In this document: positions 44,301-56,178 of the stretch, piece after piece
Position numbering within the stretch: the stretch's first letter is position 1
How the letters are laid out: every line of letters starts with the position of its first letter
NCBI GenBank assembly: GCA_002794785.1
Contig: NBBA01000002.1
Coordinates: forward strand, 1,674,001 to 1,738,000
Direction of reading: 5' to 3'
DNA length: 64,000 nt
Source: Coniferiporia sulphurascens
Taxonomy: Eukaryota > Basidiomycota > Agaricomycetes > Hymenochaetales > Hymenochaetaceae
The notes under the pieces: generated by a model
Told to the model about the DNA's origin: nothing
The model's input: the letters and a program-made list of their open reading frames with translations, nothing else
The model's database searches: none
Position numbers and translations under genes: made by a program

Positions 44301-44888
44301 GTACGCTGGGATCCATTGGACTCGGGGGATGCGGACCTGTGACAAAAGGGAAAAAGGAGTGTTAGCATTAGGGTTAAACTTTTTCTGCCCAACATGGTGG
44401 GGGGTGTGCCATAGGCACAAGGCATGAGTGGTCTTTAAATATTCGAAGTAAGTGAAGAAAGGGGGAGTGGAACACAAAAATTTGTAGAAAGAGGAGATGT
44501 GCCCTTGTAGACACCTAAGATCCAATGGCAGGCAGTGTTCTGCACAGCCTGTAGTCAGCTGACTAGTGTTTTTTGTCGACATCCATGGTACCACACTGGT
44601 GCGCCCCATGCTAGAACGGTGCACATGCAGGCAGTATAGAGTTGCCGGAGGTGGATGGCAGAGAGGCCCCTCTTGGTGTTACTGAGAATGCGTAGGGCTG
44701 CCAATGTTGAGAGGCCTTTGGAGCACATGTGCTCCACGTGAGGTTTGAATGTGAGGCCCGCATCCCACCAGATTCCCAGCCATCACAGGGGGTTGGTGGG
44801 GCAGACCAGGGTGTCGGCGTCGATTTGTATCCCAGCAGTGTCCCAGTGGTGGTAGCCGGTTCGTCACCTGGGTGGGTGGAAGTGGAGG
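41308..44888 (-). pseudogene. T13 ORF2 fragment (connector, RNase H, C-terminus)
   Basis: Reading from 44888: GLSTLAALRILSNTKRGLS, then a connector with SFYKFLCSTPPFFTYFEYL, then RVPRVQWIPAYTHPPWTDPLAF (44330 region). RNase H follows with VFTDGSCIGNASG, DVEIFSLATAPGW and FLSDSLMALGLF, interrupted by T14. On the far side of T14 it continues LLDSFPNLTVHFRWCPGHEDIPRNKWADS (GNEWAD changed to RNKWAD) and the C-terminal HNHPPWPAQSTSHVLGGC, down to DPALLELSGMLPPFPSDS. Frame changes near 44480 and 41830 break it. Confidence 0.83.
42173..43923 (+). mobile_element. T14: plus type B LINE inserted in T13, 17-bp TSD
   Basis: A 1.75-kb 5'-truncated copy from the connector (CSTPPFFAYFEYLKT) to a type B 3' UTR and A-rich tail. 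It is flanked by aggccgagtgccatcag at 42156-42172 and 43924-43940 (perfect; the first A could belong to the tail). Inside it RNase H reads VFTDGSCIGNTSG, TDAKIFSLASALGW, FLSDSLTALSLF and WCPGHKDIPGNEWADSE over a long open stretch (42540-43364). TGA codons at 42318, 42388 and about 43499 lie where sister copies have CGA or a related codon; 43363 is TGG to TGA. Confidence 0.9.
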
Positions 44889-46263
44889 GGGCAGACTTTA
44901 CATCACCTCCCTCTGGCTTGCCTCTCCCACATGCGCTACAGCAACAGACACCGAGATCTTCTCGCTGGCGACTGCTCCAGGCTGGGCTGCATGCCGACTC
45001 CAACACCTACTGCTGGATGTCCAGGAGATCTATTTCCTCTCCAACTCCCTGACAGCCCTAGGCCTCTTTCGCACTTGGCCCTCAGCATCAGGGGCCCAGC
45101 TCCTCCCTCTCTGGAAGGCAGGGGTCGAGACTCTTCTCGACTCCTTCCCGAATCCGACTATTCATTTCCGATGGTGCCCAGGCCACAAGGCCATCCCTGG
45201 GAATGAATGGGCAGACTCCTAGGCAAAGCTTGCAACTGAGCTTCCTCCATCAACCCTAGCCCCCTCCATCTCCGCACTGAAGGAAGTGACGACTCACACC
45301 CTATGTGAGCGCTGGTCCCTCCAGCTGGCCCGCCCCCTCACCTCAACTGCAGACAAGTATCTCGCAGTCACTGGACCACCAACCCGCCGACTTTGGAAGA
45401 TCCTCACCATCTCAGTTGACAACCCTCACTTGGAGCTCACTGCAGTGGCGCAGGTCCTCTGTCGTGCCAGTCCCTATGGGGGCTACTGGCTGAGCTTCGA
45501 CTCAGCCTACTGGCGCAGACATGGCCTGATCTCCCACTGCAAGTGGCACAACCACCCACCCTGGCCAGCACAGTCAACCTCCCATGTCCTTGGCGGCTGT
45601 GAAACCTTCCAGCCCTGGATATGCCACATCTGGCCTAAGAGTGACCCCCTCCCTGTCCACCATTCCAAATGGGCAGATGAAAACCATCTACTGGTCCTGA
45701 GGCGCTGGCTCCACCTGACAGGCCACCTCAACTGAATGTCCAACCACACAGCTGGGGCGATTCGCCTTGCCTTTTTTGGCCATGGAACTGGACGGACTCC
45801 TGACAGATAATGACCTCGACTTGGACACCCTCCGGGGCTACGTGCACAGGTTGCTTGGATCCAGGACTCAGGACACGGACCCAGCTCTTTTGGAGCTCTC
45901 AGGTACACTCCCACCATTTCCCTCTGTCTCTTGATTGCCCTTTGGATTCCCCACTGGTTTCTTCTATGGCACTTGCAGCCACTCCTTTCCACTTCTAAGG
46001 GACTCTCTTTTCCTGATCTCATCTTAAAACTTGGTTTGGTGCACTGTAGTCACAATATGTATGCCTCCCTCTCCCCCCCTTATTTATCCTAATAGGGTGC
46101 ATAAGTACACTAGGCCTCCCTTGGGAGGCACACGCCCTGCCCAGTTTCGCTCAATGAGTGATGACGGGCGCCTCAGTAGTTAGGTAGTTTACAGGCGGCC
46201 CCTTTGGGGCTGCAGGTGTATTGCATAGCTCAGTAGGAATAATAAATTTAAATAAAAAAAAAA

Positions 46264-46994
46264 CCCCATCCACAGCCATGATCATTGACAGGCATGCGGA
46301 TGCGTTCTCACACCACATGCATGACAGGTGCACCACCAAAGGGGCCGAGGCCCCCGAGGTCTTCCAACTAACCCCCTCCTGTGTTCAGCCCAGGTCCTCC
46401 TTGTGTATTTCTATGGTACCCTGCAAGGACTACCACTTTGGCCAAAACGAGCACACCATCTCCAAGGCCATCCTCCTGGCGGAGGTCACGAACAACCTGT
46501 CACTCCACCTCCTGGACTTCATTGTTGCCCCGCACTTTGTGGCAACACCAGATCACCTGCCCTCCCTGAGTAAGTGCCTGGTAGCCTTCTCCTTCGTTGA
46601 TCCTGACAGATCCATCCACGAGTGCCTCCTTAAGCGCCCACGGGTATGGCTCTTTGGCTCCTCTCTCTACCTCTCCATCCCTCCCATCCACCCCAGTCTC
46701 ACCCAATGTGAGCGCTGTCAAGGCCTCGGACATGGGACTAAGGGGTGCTGTGCTCAAGCCTGCTGCACAGACTGTGGGGGTAATCACCTTACCCACAACC
46801 ACCGCAAGAACTGCGCCCACTGCGCCACAGACGCTGTGGCTGAAGCGGACCCATGCCCCCATCCTCACCACTGCATAAACTGCAAAGGCGACCATCCTGC
46901 CACCCTCCCATCCTGCCCCAAGAAGAAGCAATACCGCCAAATCTTGGAGGCCTTGGAGGATGAGCCCACCCTCAAGCAGATGGAGGAGTCATGA
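46264..46994 (+). pseudogene. T15 ORF1 C-terminal part
   Basis: Open for about 240 codons: MIIDRHADAFSHHMHDR, ISMVPCKDYHFGQNEHTIS, then zinc clusters CERCQGLGHGTKGC (CX2CX4HX4C), CCTDCGGNH and CINCKGDHPATLPSC, ending LKQMEES. It is the most diverged ORF1 in the window (for example EVFQLTPSCVQPRSSL), which suggests another subfamily. The stop overlaps the ORF2 ATG (ATGA at 46991-46994). Everything before MIIDRH is lost at the T12 junction. Confidence 0.85.
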
Positions 46995-47032
46995 TTGGAG
47001 ACATCTCCGTCATGCAGTGGAACACTGCCCAC

Positions 47033-47086
47033 CTTCTTGACCAGTAACCACCACCATTGACTAATGCGGGCAGCTAAAACTCCCCC
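47033..47086 (+). promoter_or_regulatory. T16 LINE 5' UTR, separated from ORF1 by N4
   Basis: The leader matches T2, T6 and T7 from CTTCTTGACCAGTAACC to the ATG at 47087. N4 was inserted right at this ATG and duplicated it, so the leader now lies about 2.5 kb upstream of the ORF1 frame that starts at 49578. A transcript starting here would have to read through N4 and S4. Confidence 0.55.
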
Positions 47087-47101
47087 ATGTCGAACCCCAG
47101 T

Positions 47102-49577
47102 CATCCTTCTTGTCCTCTTACCACCACCATCTCACCTTTGCTCTGGGGTTGTCTCTGGTCAGTCACAGCAACCTGTGTCTAACTCTGGTATACTACTGGG
47201 GCTACATGAGAGAAGGCACTCCAACTGCCCACCCTTATAGGGAGGGCAGCTGGCCGGTTGCCAAGGCACTGTAATGGCGTTGTTGGATGGCAGGAGACAG
47301 GCGCTTGCATTTGCCAGCTGGCACGAGGACCCGTCGTTAACGTCCTCTTGGGGGGGGAGACTCGGTGAGGATGATCCTCTCTCATGTCTGTGCTGACCTT
47401 CTCGAGGATGGCATGCCCACTGGTCTGCCCCTGGGCAGCACAAGGGGCGTACACCTGCCAGTTAGGGGGGGGACATGACGTTAATGTCCCCACACCCGCA
47501 CAGGGGGGGGTAACCCTCTGCCCTTCAGCAGTTGGCTTCAGTCAGGAGACCTCGGGTTTGGGGAAACTCGGATCTGACCTTCAGGTTGGGACTTAAAATC
47601 CTGGGGCTGCATTGTCCCTGGCATGACAAACCATAAAAACTGCCACCCCAAACCCCAAAAGGGTCTCTGATGACAGCACTAGTTGCTATAAGGAGATAGG
47701 GGCTTCATAACACATGGCATTGCAGTAAGAACCAGCCAATGCGAGAGCAACAGGCCACCATGGGCCTCTTGGGGGGGTTTGCTGGCCCTAGATCTATAGG
47801 ATAGGTGCTGGTTCCCCCTGGGAGGTGGTTAGTCAAGCGGACTCCCTGGCAACCTCGAAAGAGATAGGCTGGGGTCCAAGCCTCTGGTGACATGTCAACT
47901 CTGGTATGCTGCGGATCCAGAAGCAGGCCTTGTGCCTGAGTATTCCCCTTTGGGGCTCTGAAGTGTGTGCCAGGGAACAGGAAACTCTGGGGGGGCCTAG
48001 GAAACCCCTCCACTATGGAGCAAGCTGTAGCAGTGGGGGATAGTTCCCTCCACTGGATCCAGAGCACTAAATCTGGCATGGGTGCACATAGGAGTAAGTC
48101 CTACTGTGTGCTTAAGTTGATTCCCAGAAATGAGTGGCACTCTACAGTGGAAAGTGGGGTAAGGGGGGGAATGTGTAGGGTAGGGGGGGCACCCAATGGG
48201 TGGGGTAGTGCCTATGGCGCTGCGACCCTCACTCGGAATGTCTCCCTGGTGTGGCACGCCCTTCCCAATCCAGTGTGCCGTAGAGGACAGCGTGTTGGGT
48301 ATAAGTCCTACCGGTCAGGCATCTGTTAAGCTCAACGGTTATGTGGTGATTGACATTGGGGCTTCCTGATCATCGAGACTGATGGTACGGCAACGGGGCT
48401 TCCTAGATGTTGTAAGTTGAAGGTGATTGTTGGTGGGGCTTCCTGATCAACGATGTGTACGTGGTAGGCTTCTGTAGCAGAGTCGGGTTATGACAAAGCA
48501 ACTAGTGGCTCAGCGGCACACAGTAAACTGGTGGTAGCAGATAATGGGCTTGTATGAACAAAGAGCACAAGCTTAGAGCTTGTGCTACCGAAGTTACATG
48601 CTTATATGCTACTCTATGTGTTTACTACTGTAGTGGCCTGTGTAGGGTAGTTTACCAGACTCTGGAAGGTCATGGAAACCCAAGGAATGCCTTGGTAATA
48701 CAAGTAGGGCTATCAGTAAGCAAAGCACGTCATGATGGTGCAATAAGGCGTCATCATGGTGTCTTATGGTGCAAGGCAAAATAAGGATGAGTAAGGAAGA
48801 GAAATGGGGGAGTTGCACTGACTGATGATGACGAAGAGGAAGTGAGTCAGCACAGTAAGGGGAAAGTAAAGGAAAATTGTAACAGCATCTATGTCATGAG
48901 GAAGGTGTACACATAGTGGGGTCCCGCAAGGGCGCCCTTTAATTCTGGCAAGGTCTGGCCCCCCCGTGACCCACTTCCGACCCACCACACCGAGTGGGCC
49001 GACGAAAACCGTCTTCAGGTTCTGCGCTGCTGGCTAAAACTGATGGGGCAACTTAACCACCTAACTGACTGCACCTCGGCCACTATCCACCTGGCTTTCA
49101 CTGCAATGGAGCTGGAGGGACACCCGACCAACGAAGATATGGACTTGGACCTCCTCAGGGATTACATGAGTCGTATGCTTGGACCCCATACCCAGGACCT
49201 GGACCCAGCTCTCTTGGAGCTTTCAGGTGTGCTTCCTCCCTTTTCCTCTGACTAGTGCCTGCCCTTCGGACTCCCCCCCATACATCCCGGCCAGTGCTCT
49301 TGCCCTCCCTTTCCTATTCTAAGCTACCCCCTTTTCACCTGATACCATCTATTTGGCTCAGCAGTAGTGATATGTACTCCTCCCTCTTTCTTGCACCCAC
49401 TTACTAATAGGGGCCCTTCCCACTTTGGCACCCTCCGGGGAGCAGGGCCCCCACCCAGTTTCATACATTGTGTGATGACGGGCGCCTCAGTTTGTTATGT
49501 AGTTAGGGCCCCCCCTTTGGGTGGGCAGCTTGTAATTATGTAATACTGCAGGAATAATAAATTTAAAAAATTTAAAA
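47102..49577 (+). mobile_element. N4: composite non-autonomous element carrying S4
   Basis: Flanked by a perfect 15-bp TSD, atgtcgaaccccagt (47087-47101 and 49578-49592), which is the first five codons of T16 ORF1. It starts CATCCTTCTTGTCC, with the module running to about 48948 (interrupted by S4). The LINE part starts at GCAAGGTCTGG, encodes the ORF2 C-terminus (MGQLNHLTDC to LLELSGVLPPFSSD, 49043-49255) and ends in the 3' UTR and tail. Without S4 and its duplicated 5 bp it is 1,910 bp, exactly the length of N2. N3 and N4 lie in opposite orientations, forming a long spaced inverted repeat (about 37056-38279 against 47102-48325). Confidence 0.9.
48324..48884 (-). mobile_element. S4: solo LTR (561 bp), TSD GCATC, minus
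   Basis: It reads TGTTAAGCTCAACGG at the left and GAAAATTGTAACA at the right, the reverse complement of the S2/S3/S5 type. It is flanked by gcatc at 48319-48323 and 48885-48889. It lies in the non-coding module of N4, which continues on the right with ATGAGGAAGGTGTACACATAG. The hairpin motif and three AGGAAGCCCC copies are present on the minus strand. Confidence 0.93.
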
Positions 49578-51611
49578 ATGTCGAACCCCAGTGGATACAG
49601 GGATGCTCTACGATCGACTCAACCACCCCTCCCACCTCCCTCATCGGCCAGCGCCAATGCCGACAGGGCAGCCAGGGCTGCTGCCAACTGGGTGGCCACT
49701 GGCAACACCGCTGCTGCACTACATGGCACGACCCCCACACCCACCCAAATCGACCCAGGCCTCCCGGCATCATCCCCAGATGCTCTCTGCCTCGCCCCAT
49801 CCCCCATCATTGGAGTCTCAAACACCGAGTTCACTCGAGCATTCGAGCACGTAAGCCACCCCCCCTCCACAGGCCCCAACCCCCCCACTGGCTCCAACGA
49901 GTTCGGCAAGATGGAAGACATCCTCGAGAATCCACACACACCATCGCCACCACTCACCAATAAGCATTTGGCTGAAAACCTGTCCCCACACACCCCCTGA
50001 CCCCACCCTCGAGACCAGTTCGAGCTGCACACATTGGGCTTCATGTACTCCATCTCCCGAGTGCTAGAGGACTTCGACAGGAAGACCCACCACTACAGCC
50101 CCGCAGAGATCGACTGAGCAGCTGCTCAGTTTGTTGGTGACCTCCTCTGGAACGTCTAACAGACCATTGCCGGCATTTTAAGGGACGAGAAGGACCCCCA
50201 GTACATTGTCTCCCACAACCTGGAGATGGCCTACAACATCGCAAGGGGGGGGGTGGAAGCCTCCCTGCCAGCGCCCTTCGCCCCAGATTGCCCCCAACAA
50301 AGGACCCCGACCACCGCCCTCCAACCCTCTGCCCCAACCAGGACCCCCGGAACCGCTAACGTGTCCCCTGACGTGGCTGTGCTGACAAACATAGTTAAAC
50401 AGCTCTCCACAGAGGTTGCCTCCATCTCCTGACAAGTCTCAACACTTGTCAACCAGCCCACGGCCTGCACCCCACAGGCACAGAAGGCCCAGGCCCCTAC
50501 CACCACCATCCAGGCCGCCCAAAGCGCAGCACCAACTTCCTACGCCCAGGTGGCAGCTGCCCCGGCCCCACCCACCACCTCCAACCCCAACCCAGCGGCC
50601 CTGGCTCCGGGCACCATCTTCACGATGGTGACCCACAAGAAAAAGAAGAAGCAGCGCCAGGTACCACCCCCACCCCCAATGTATGCCAAGGACCCGACCC
50701 TGGTCCTTCTGCCGACTATTGCGATCAAATCCGAGGTCCAGCTCCCGGCCATGTGCCTCACCGCCACAGCACATGAGTTCTTTTCCTCCCTTCCCACTGC
50801 TGACCAGGTCATGGTCCTGGCGTCCTCTTTCAACGTAAAAGGGAACCTCGTGACCTCATTCGCCAAGCACCCCTCCTCCGCCTCCCCAGCCACAGATACA
50901 ATCATCGATCGACATTCCACAGCCTTCACAGCCCACATGCAAGAAAAGAGTCTGGCAATGGAGGTCAACAAGATCCCCAAGACATTCTCCTTCAACCCTG
51001 TCCATGTCCACCCCTGGTCTGCACTCTGCATCTCCATGGTGCCATGCAAGGATCACCTCTTCGGCCAGAACGGCCACACCATTAATGTGAAGGCCCTCAT
51101 GGCTGAAGTCCGGCACAACCCGGCTCTCCACAACCTCGACTTCATGGTCGACCCCCACTTCGCCGCCATGGAAGACCACCTGCCGACACTTGACAGGTGC
51201 CCGGTGGCATTCTCCTTCTCCAACCCTGATGGATCCATCCGAGCGCAGCTCCTCAAGCGCCCACGAGTATGGATGTTTGGTGCCTCCCTCTCCCTATCGG
51301 TCCCCCCCTTCCGCCCCAGCCTCACCCAATGTGAGCGTTGCCAGGGCCTAGGACATGGAACGAAAGGATGCCAAGCCCAGCCCTGTTGTGCCGAGTGTGG
51401 AGGAGGTCACCTCTCCCACAATCACCATAAGTTGTGTGCACACTGTGCCACTGAAGCCTTCGAGGGCGAACACTGCCCTCACACCCACTACTGCACAAAC
51501 TGCAAGGGTGACCACCCTGCCACCTACCCTCAATGCCCCAAGAAACGGCGCTACCGCCAGATCGAGGCCGCCATTGAAGGACCTGAAGATGAAACAATGG
51601 AGGACTCATGA
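49578..51611 (+). pseudogene. T16 ORF1 (Gag-like), about 677 codons with four stops
   Basis: The whole ORF1 lies in one frame from ATG 49578 (MSNPSGYRDALRST) to the TGA at 51609, so it gives the family length. It has an Ala/Pro/Ser-rich N-terminus, FMYSISRVLEDFDRKTH, VGDLLWNV, a Pro/Thr-rich middle, and THKKKKKQRQ. MYAKDPTLVLLP follows, then the zinc clusters CERCQGLGHGTKGC, CCAECGGGH and CTNCKGDHPATYPQC. Premature stops are at 49998 (TGA; T2 has CAA), 50115 (TGA), 50157 (TAA for a Gln codon) and 50430 (TGA for the Arg of SRQ). From 50433 it is open. The start codon used here is the copy made by the N4 target duplication. Confidence 0.88.
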
Positions 51612-54600
51612 ATAGAGACATCTCCATTCTTCAGTGGAATGCTGCCCACTCCCTAGCCGCAGTCCATTCCCTCATTCCGATCCTCACCACTGACCCATCC
51701 CCACCCACCATCATTTTAATCCAGGAACCACCCTGGTACCAAATCGGCCTCCAGCCCTCCCTCACTGACCCCACTGGCACCCCGGTCTTCAATGTCCCAT
51801 CCCTCCCAGGATACACTGCGGTCCTCCCCCCGGCCACCCGGCCGAGGGTCGTTACCTACATATCCCGAACCATCCCCTCCACTCAATGGACCGTCCTTGG
51901 AGCCGCCTCCTCTGGCACCGACATCCTCACCATCAAAATCCACTCACACCTGTCGATCCACCTGTGCAACTACTATGGCATGCATTCACCGGACCGAACA
52001 ACTACCACCCCCCTCTACCCAGGTGAGTCGTTCCTCTTTACGATCCCACCGGCATTGGCCTCCACACTACTCATGGCTGGTGACTTCAACTGTCGTCACC
52101 ATTCGTGGTCCGAACTCCTTGCCTCACGGCAGGAGGACTTGAGGGTGCAACCCCTCAATGACTTCTTCCGGGAGCACGGCCTTGCGCCAGCCCACCTCCC
52201 GGACTCTGACTCACAGCCCATCAACATGTGTCAGTGGTGCCCAATCGACATGATCTGGTCCCCCCCCCCACAATAAACCCCGATACAATAATAGACTCGG
52301 GCTCCTCAACCACCTCACCACTATCCGACCATGCCATGCTGCGCTGGTCCCTGCCTTTTTGGCCCCCACCCCCCATCATGAAAACCTGCTGGCTACTCCT
52401 GGCAGACAGGGAGGCATGGTCCGAAATTGCCTTTCCCCTACTTGACTCCACCCTCTCACTGCCAGCAGACAGCACCCTTGCCCTCAATGAGAAAGTGCAG
52501 GCAGTGGTCGACTCTATGATCGCTGCCCTCACTCCCTTCACCAGGCTCGCAAAGCTGTCCAAGTCCGAAGTCCCTTGGTGGACCCTGACATGTAAGTCGC
52601 TCCTCCAGGCGATCTCAACAGCCACCACCCCCCTTCAGCGATCCGCAGCCCGCCGAGCATTTAAACGCAGCATACGGGCGGCCAAACGGCACTTCTATGC
52701 AGAACAGGCTGACCAAGCAGACGCCTCCAACATCTGGAGCTGGGCTAAATGTGGCCTCGGCAACCACCCTACCCCAATCCCCTCGCTCAAAAAGAGAGAC
52801 AGCACCTTCACCCAATTGGACAACAAGAAAGGTGAGCTCTTCCACTCTATGTTCTTTATGCCCCCACCACCCCACCAAGAGGCCCGCACTCCACCGCCTC
52901 CCCCCCAACCAGCTGCCCCGCCCATACTCCTCTCGGAGCTCATGGGGGCACTGTCTGACACCTCCAACTTGTCGGCCCCGGGCCTCTCAGGGATCGGCTA
53001 CTGCCCCCTAAAATGGGTGGTAGACGCCTACCCTGAAGAGATTCTCAACCTTTTCAATGACTGCTTGCACATGGGGCACCACCCCAAGTGCTGGCGAGCG
53101 GCAAAAGTAGTGATGCTCCGGAAGCCAAACAAGAAGGACCCCTTCTCACCATGATCATACCGGCCCATTACCCTTGAGGAGACCCTAGGGAAACTCCTGG
53201 AAAAAATTATCACTAACCGGCTCCAGTTCCTTGCCAACACGAGGGACTGGCTGTTACAATTTTCCTTTACTTTTCCTTATTGCGCTGACTCACTTCCCCT
53301 TCGTCATCATCAGTCAGCGCAACTCCCCCATTTCTCCATCTTACTCATCCTTATTCCACCTTACGCCATAAGACGCCATGATGACACCTTCTTGCACCAT
53401 CATGACGTGCTTTGCTTACTGATCACCGTACTTGTATTACCAAGGCTCTCCTTGAGTTTCCATGACCTTCCATAGTCTGGTAAACATACCTAACCAAGTC
53501 GCTACAGTAGCAAACACATAGAATAGCATATAAGCATGTAACTTCAGTAGCACAAGCCCTAAGCTTGTGCTCTTTGTTCATACAAGCCCATTATCTGCTA
53601 TCACCAGTCTACTGTGCGCCTCTTGGCCATTAGTCGCTTCGTCGTAACCCGACTCGCTATAGAAGCCTACCGCGTCCACATCGCCGATCAGGAAGCCCCA
53701 TCGCCGATCCCCCTTGACTTACGACATCTAGGAAGCCCCGTTGCCGTACCATCAGACTAGACGATCAGGAAGCCCCGACGTTGATCATCGCGTAACCGTT
53801 GAGCTTAACACTGGCTGCCACCTAACCAATATGGGGGGCATCAAGGACACTCTGTCTACGACACCACCCAGCACCTCCTACAGATCGCAGAACGAGCCCA
53901 TGCCGAGGGCCATGTATGCTCGGTCCTAGCAGTCGACATACAGGGCTTCTTCGACTCGGTTCACCCGCTACTCCTCCACCGACAACTGTTGGATCCCCAG
54001 TGCCTGCCCAATATGGCAGATTGGTGTCTATCCTTCATGACGGACCGGCAGGTGGCCATCGCTTTCGATGGCACCACCCTTCCAACCGCCCAGAAACCAG
54101 ATCTCGGCACCCCCCAGGGGTCACCAGTATCACCAATCCTCTCTACTATTTTTGTGGGCATGGTCCTCCAGAGATTTCACCAAGCTGGCACCACAGCCCT
54201 CACGTATGTAGATGACCACCTCCTAGTGTGCATTGGACCCAGTGTGGCATCCAACTGCCAGCAACTGTCTAATGCTTACCACCAACTCAATGCCCACTTC
54301 GGCACCATTGGTCTCAACATCAAAGCTGCCAAAACGGAGTGCCTTCACTTCCACCCACCCAGATGCCACTCAGCTGCTTACACCAACTGGGGCACCGCCA
54401 GGGTCTGGGTTGCCCCTACCATGCTCATCCGACCCACCATCCCACTCCACTGGCTCGGAATTTGGTGGGACCCAGCCCTCACCTTTAAAGCCCATGTGGA
54501 ACATATGCGATCCAAAGGCCTCTCCACCCTTGCCGCCCTCCACATCCTTGGCAACACAGAACGCGGCATCTCAGCCCTCCTCCTCCATCAACTGTACACC

Positions 54601-56178
54601 ACCTGTGTCTGCTCTGTCCTCACATGGGGCGCCCCAGTTTGGTACCATGGCCGACGCCAAAAAACATTAGTAAGCCACCTGCAGGCTGTGCAAAACACGG
54701 CATGCAGATGGATTCTTGGCGTCTACAAAGGTGCCTCCCCATACTCTACAAATTTTCTCTGTTCCCTCCCCCCTCTTTCTTATTATTTTGAATATGCTAA
54801 GACTCTCCATTCTCTGTGCCTCTGGCACACCCCGCACTCCATAGGTAGAAAACAATATTATAAAAACATAACTAACCATCCCTTCTCCACTTCTCTGCAG
54901 GCCCGGGTCCCTTGGGTACAACCGGTCCCTGCATACACTCATCCCCCATGGACGGACCCTCTGGCATTTACACAGGGAAGGGTCTTGTTTGCCACTCCTA
55001 TCACTCCAGTCAGTGAGGACACCCACAAAGAATTTGTGGCCACCGCACGCTCCCTGAGCACCCTCCCCCATCTCCAGGTTTTCACCAATGGCTTGTGCAT
55101 CGGCTCAAAGTCCGGATCAGCCATCTGCGCCATGAAGGGCCCTAACCGCCTCAAATCCCGCCAGCTGGCCTCCCCCACCTGCGCCACAGCCACGGACATG
55201 GAGATTTTCTCCCTCACCTCCACACCAAGCTGGGTGGCACACCATCTCTGGGAGCTTCTGCCTGTCACATCCGACATCTTCTTTCTGTCGGATTCACTGA
55301 TGGCACTCCACTTGATCCGCACATGGGCGCCAGTCCCAGGCGCCCACCTCCTCCACCAATGGAGGGCAGGGGTCCAGACTCTATTGGACTCATACCCAGA
55401 TCTCTCTGTACATTTCGTCTGGTGTCCGGGCCACTCCGACATACTGGGCAATGAATGGGCCGACCATGAGGCAAAGTTTGCAACCAACCTGCCCCCATCC
55501 TCCCTCACACCCTCAACCTCCGCACTGAAGGAGGCTGCAGTTACGTCCCTCATGGAGCGCTGGTCTCTTTCACTTGCTTTACCACTCACCTCAACAGCAG
55601 ACAAGTACCTCACTGTCAATGGTAACCCATCACACTGACCGTGAAAACTGCTCACACAGTCAGTCGACCACCCCCGCCATGAACTCTCTGCAGTTGCTCA
55701 AGTCCTCTGCCGAGCTGGTCCCTATGGGGGATACTGGCTGAGCTTTGACTCAGCCTACCGGCACAGGCATGGCTTGATCTCGCACTGCAGGTGGCACAAC
55801 CACCCCCCCTGGCTGGCCCAGTTGACTACTCACATCTTGGGCAGTTGCCGCACTTTCCGCCCCTGGATCCGCAGGGTCTGGCCCCCCTGTGACCCACTCC
55901 CGACCCACCACACTGAGTGGGCCGATGAAAACCATCTCCAGGTACTGTGCTGCTGGCTAAAGCTGACAGGGCACCTAAACTGCCTCTCTGACTGTACCTC
56001 AGCAACCATCCGCCTGGCCTTTGCTGCGATGGAGGTGGAGGGACACCCAACCAACAAAGATATGGACTTGGACCTCCTCCAGGAATACATGAGTCATATG
56101 CTTGGACCCCGTACCCAGGACCCGGACCCGGCTCTCTTGGAGCTTTCAGGTACACTTCCCCCCTTTCCCTCTGTGTAA
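51608..56178 (+). pseudogene. T16 ORF2 (endonuclease-RT-RNase H), interrupted by S5
   Basis: It starts MNRDISILQWNAAHS at the ATGA overlap. The endonuclease has IILIQEPPWYQIGLQ, AGDFNCRHHSWSE and DMIWSP, then a C-run frameshift near 52260, then LSDHAMLRWS. The linker and RT start are open to a TGA at 53152 (SP-stop-SYRP, Arg codon expected). S5 with its duplication adds 564 bp, a multiple of three, so the frame is kept. From 53818 the frame is open for about 600 codons: QGFFDSVHP, GTPQGSPVSPIL, YVDDHLLVC, VFTNGLCIG (RNase H Asp changed to Asn), LSDSLMALHL, WCPGHSDILGNEWAD. TGA codons at 55636 and 55642 precede the intact C-terminus (to 56178). Confidence 0.88.
53252..53810 (+). mobile_element. 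S5: solo LTR (559 bp), TSD CTGGC
   Basis: It begins TGTTACAATTTTCC and ends GAGCTTAACA, flanked by ctggc at 53247-53251 and 53811-53815. It interrupts the RT domain of T16 between ANTRDW and LPPNQYGG. It is very similar to S2. The hairpin AGCACAAGC/GCTTGTGCT and the AGGAAGCCCC motifs are present. Confidence 0.93.

Larger units (their letters stand above)
40955..44888 (-). mobile_element. T13: minus type B LINE inserted in T12, carrying T14
   Basis: It has a T-rich tail from 40955, a type B 3' UTR, the ORF2 C-terminus and RNase H. It is split by T14 at 42173-43923, then continues through RNase H start and connector to the end of RT (HFHPPR) at 44888. TSD: gggcGgactttacat (40940-40954) versus gggcAgactttacat (44889-44903), differing only at a CpG. 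It is 5'-truncated, so it has no ORF1, endonuclease or RT core. Confidence 0.9.
38731..45934 (+). pseudogene. T12 ORF2 (RT, RNase H, C-terminus), broken
   Basis: The linker has a TGA at 39036 (SFK-stop-GVRAAK) where a CGA is expected. RT (39042-40175) is a long open stretch with AKVVMLQKPNKKDP, QGFFDSVHP, GTPQGSPISPIL and AYVDDHLITC, so all three catalytic motifs look normal. Stops and frame changes follow after 40175. The connector (40494 onward) contains NFLCSTPPFFTYFKYLKT and leads to VFTDGSRIGNASG. After T13 come TDTEIFSLATAPGW, FLSNSLTALGLF and WCPGHKAIPGNEWADS. The frame then meets a TAG at 45220 and further on has the C-terminal zinc-like HNHPPWPAQSTSHVLGGC. It ends near 45934. Confidence 0.86.
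38731..46263 (+). mobile_element. T12: type B LINE, 5'-truncated, carrying T13
   Basis: It begins in the C-terminal part of the ORF2 endonuclease (TTRKLGNEDKDSWMEAAF) and runs through linker, RT and connector to the RNase H start at 40954. There T13 is inserted (TSD gggcggactttacat / gggcagactttacat). It resumes at 44904 and runs to a type B 3' UTR with a tail ending at 46263. It lacks ORF1 and most of the endonuclease. The left flank is the T11 tail and the right flank is T15 ORF1; no matching TSD was seen. Confidence 0.85.
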
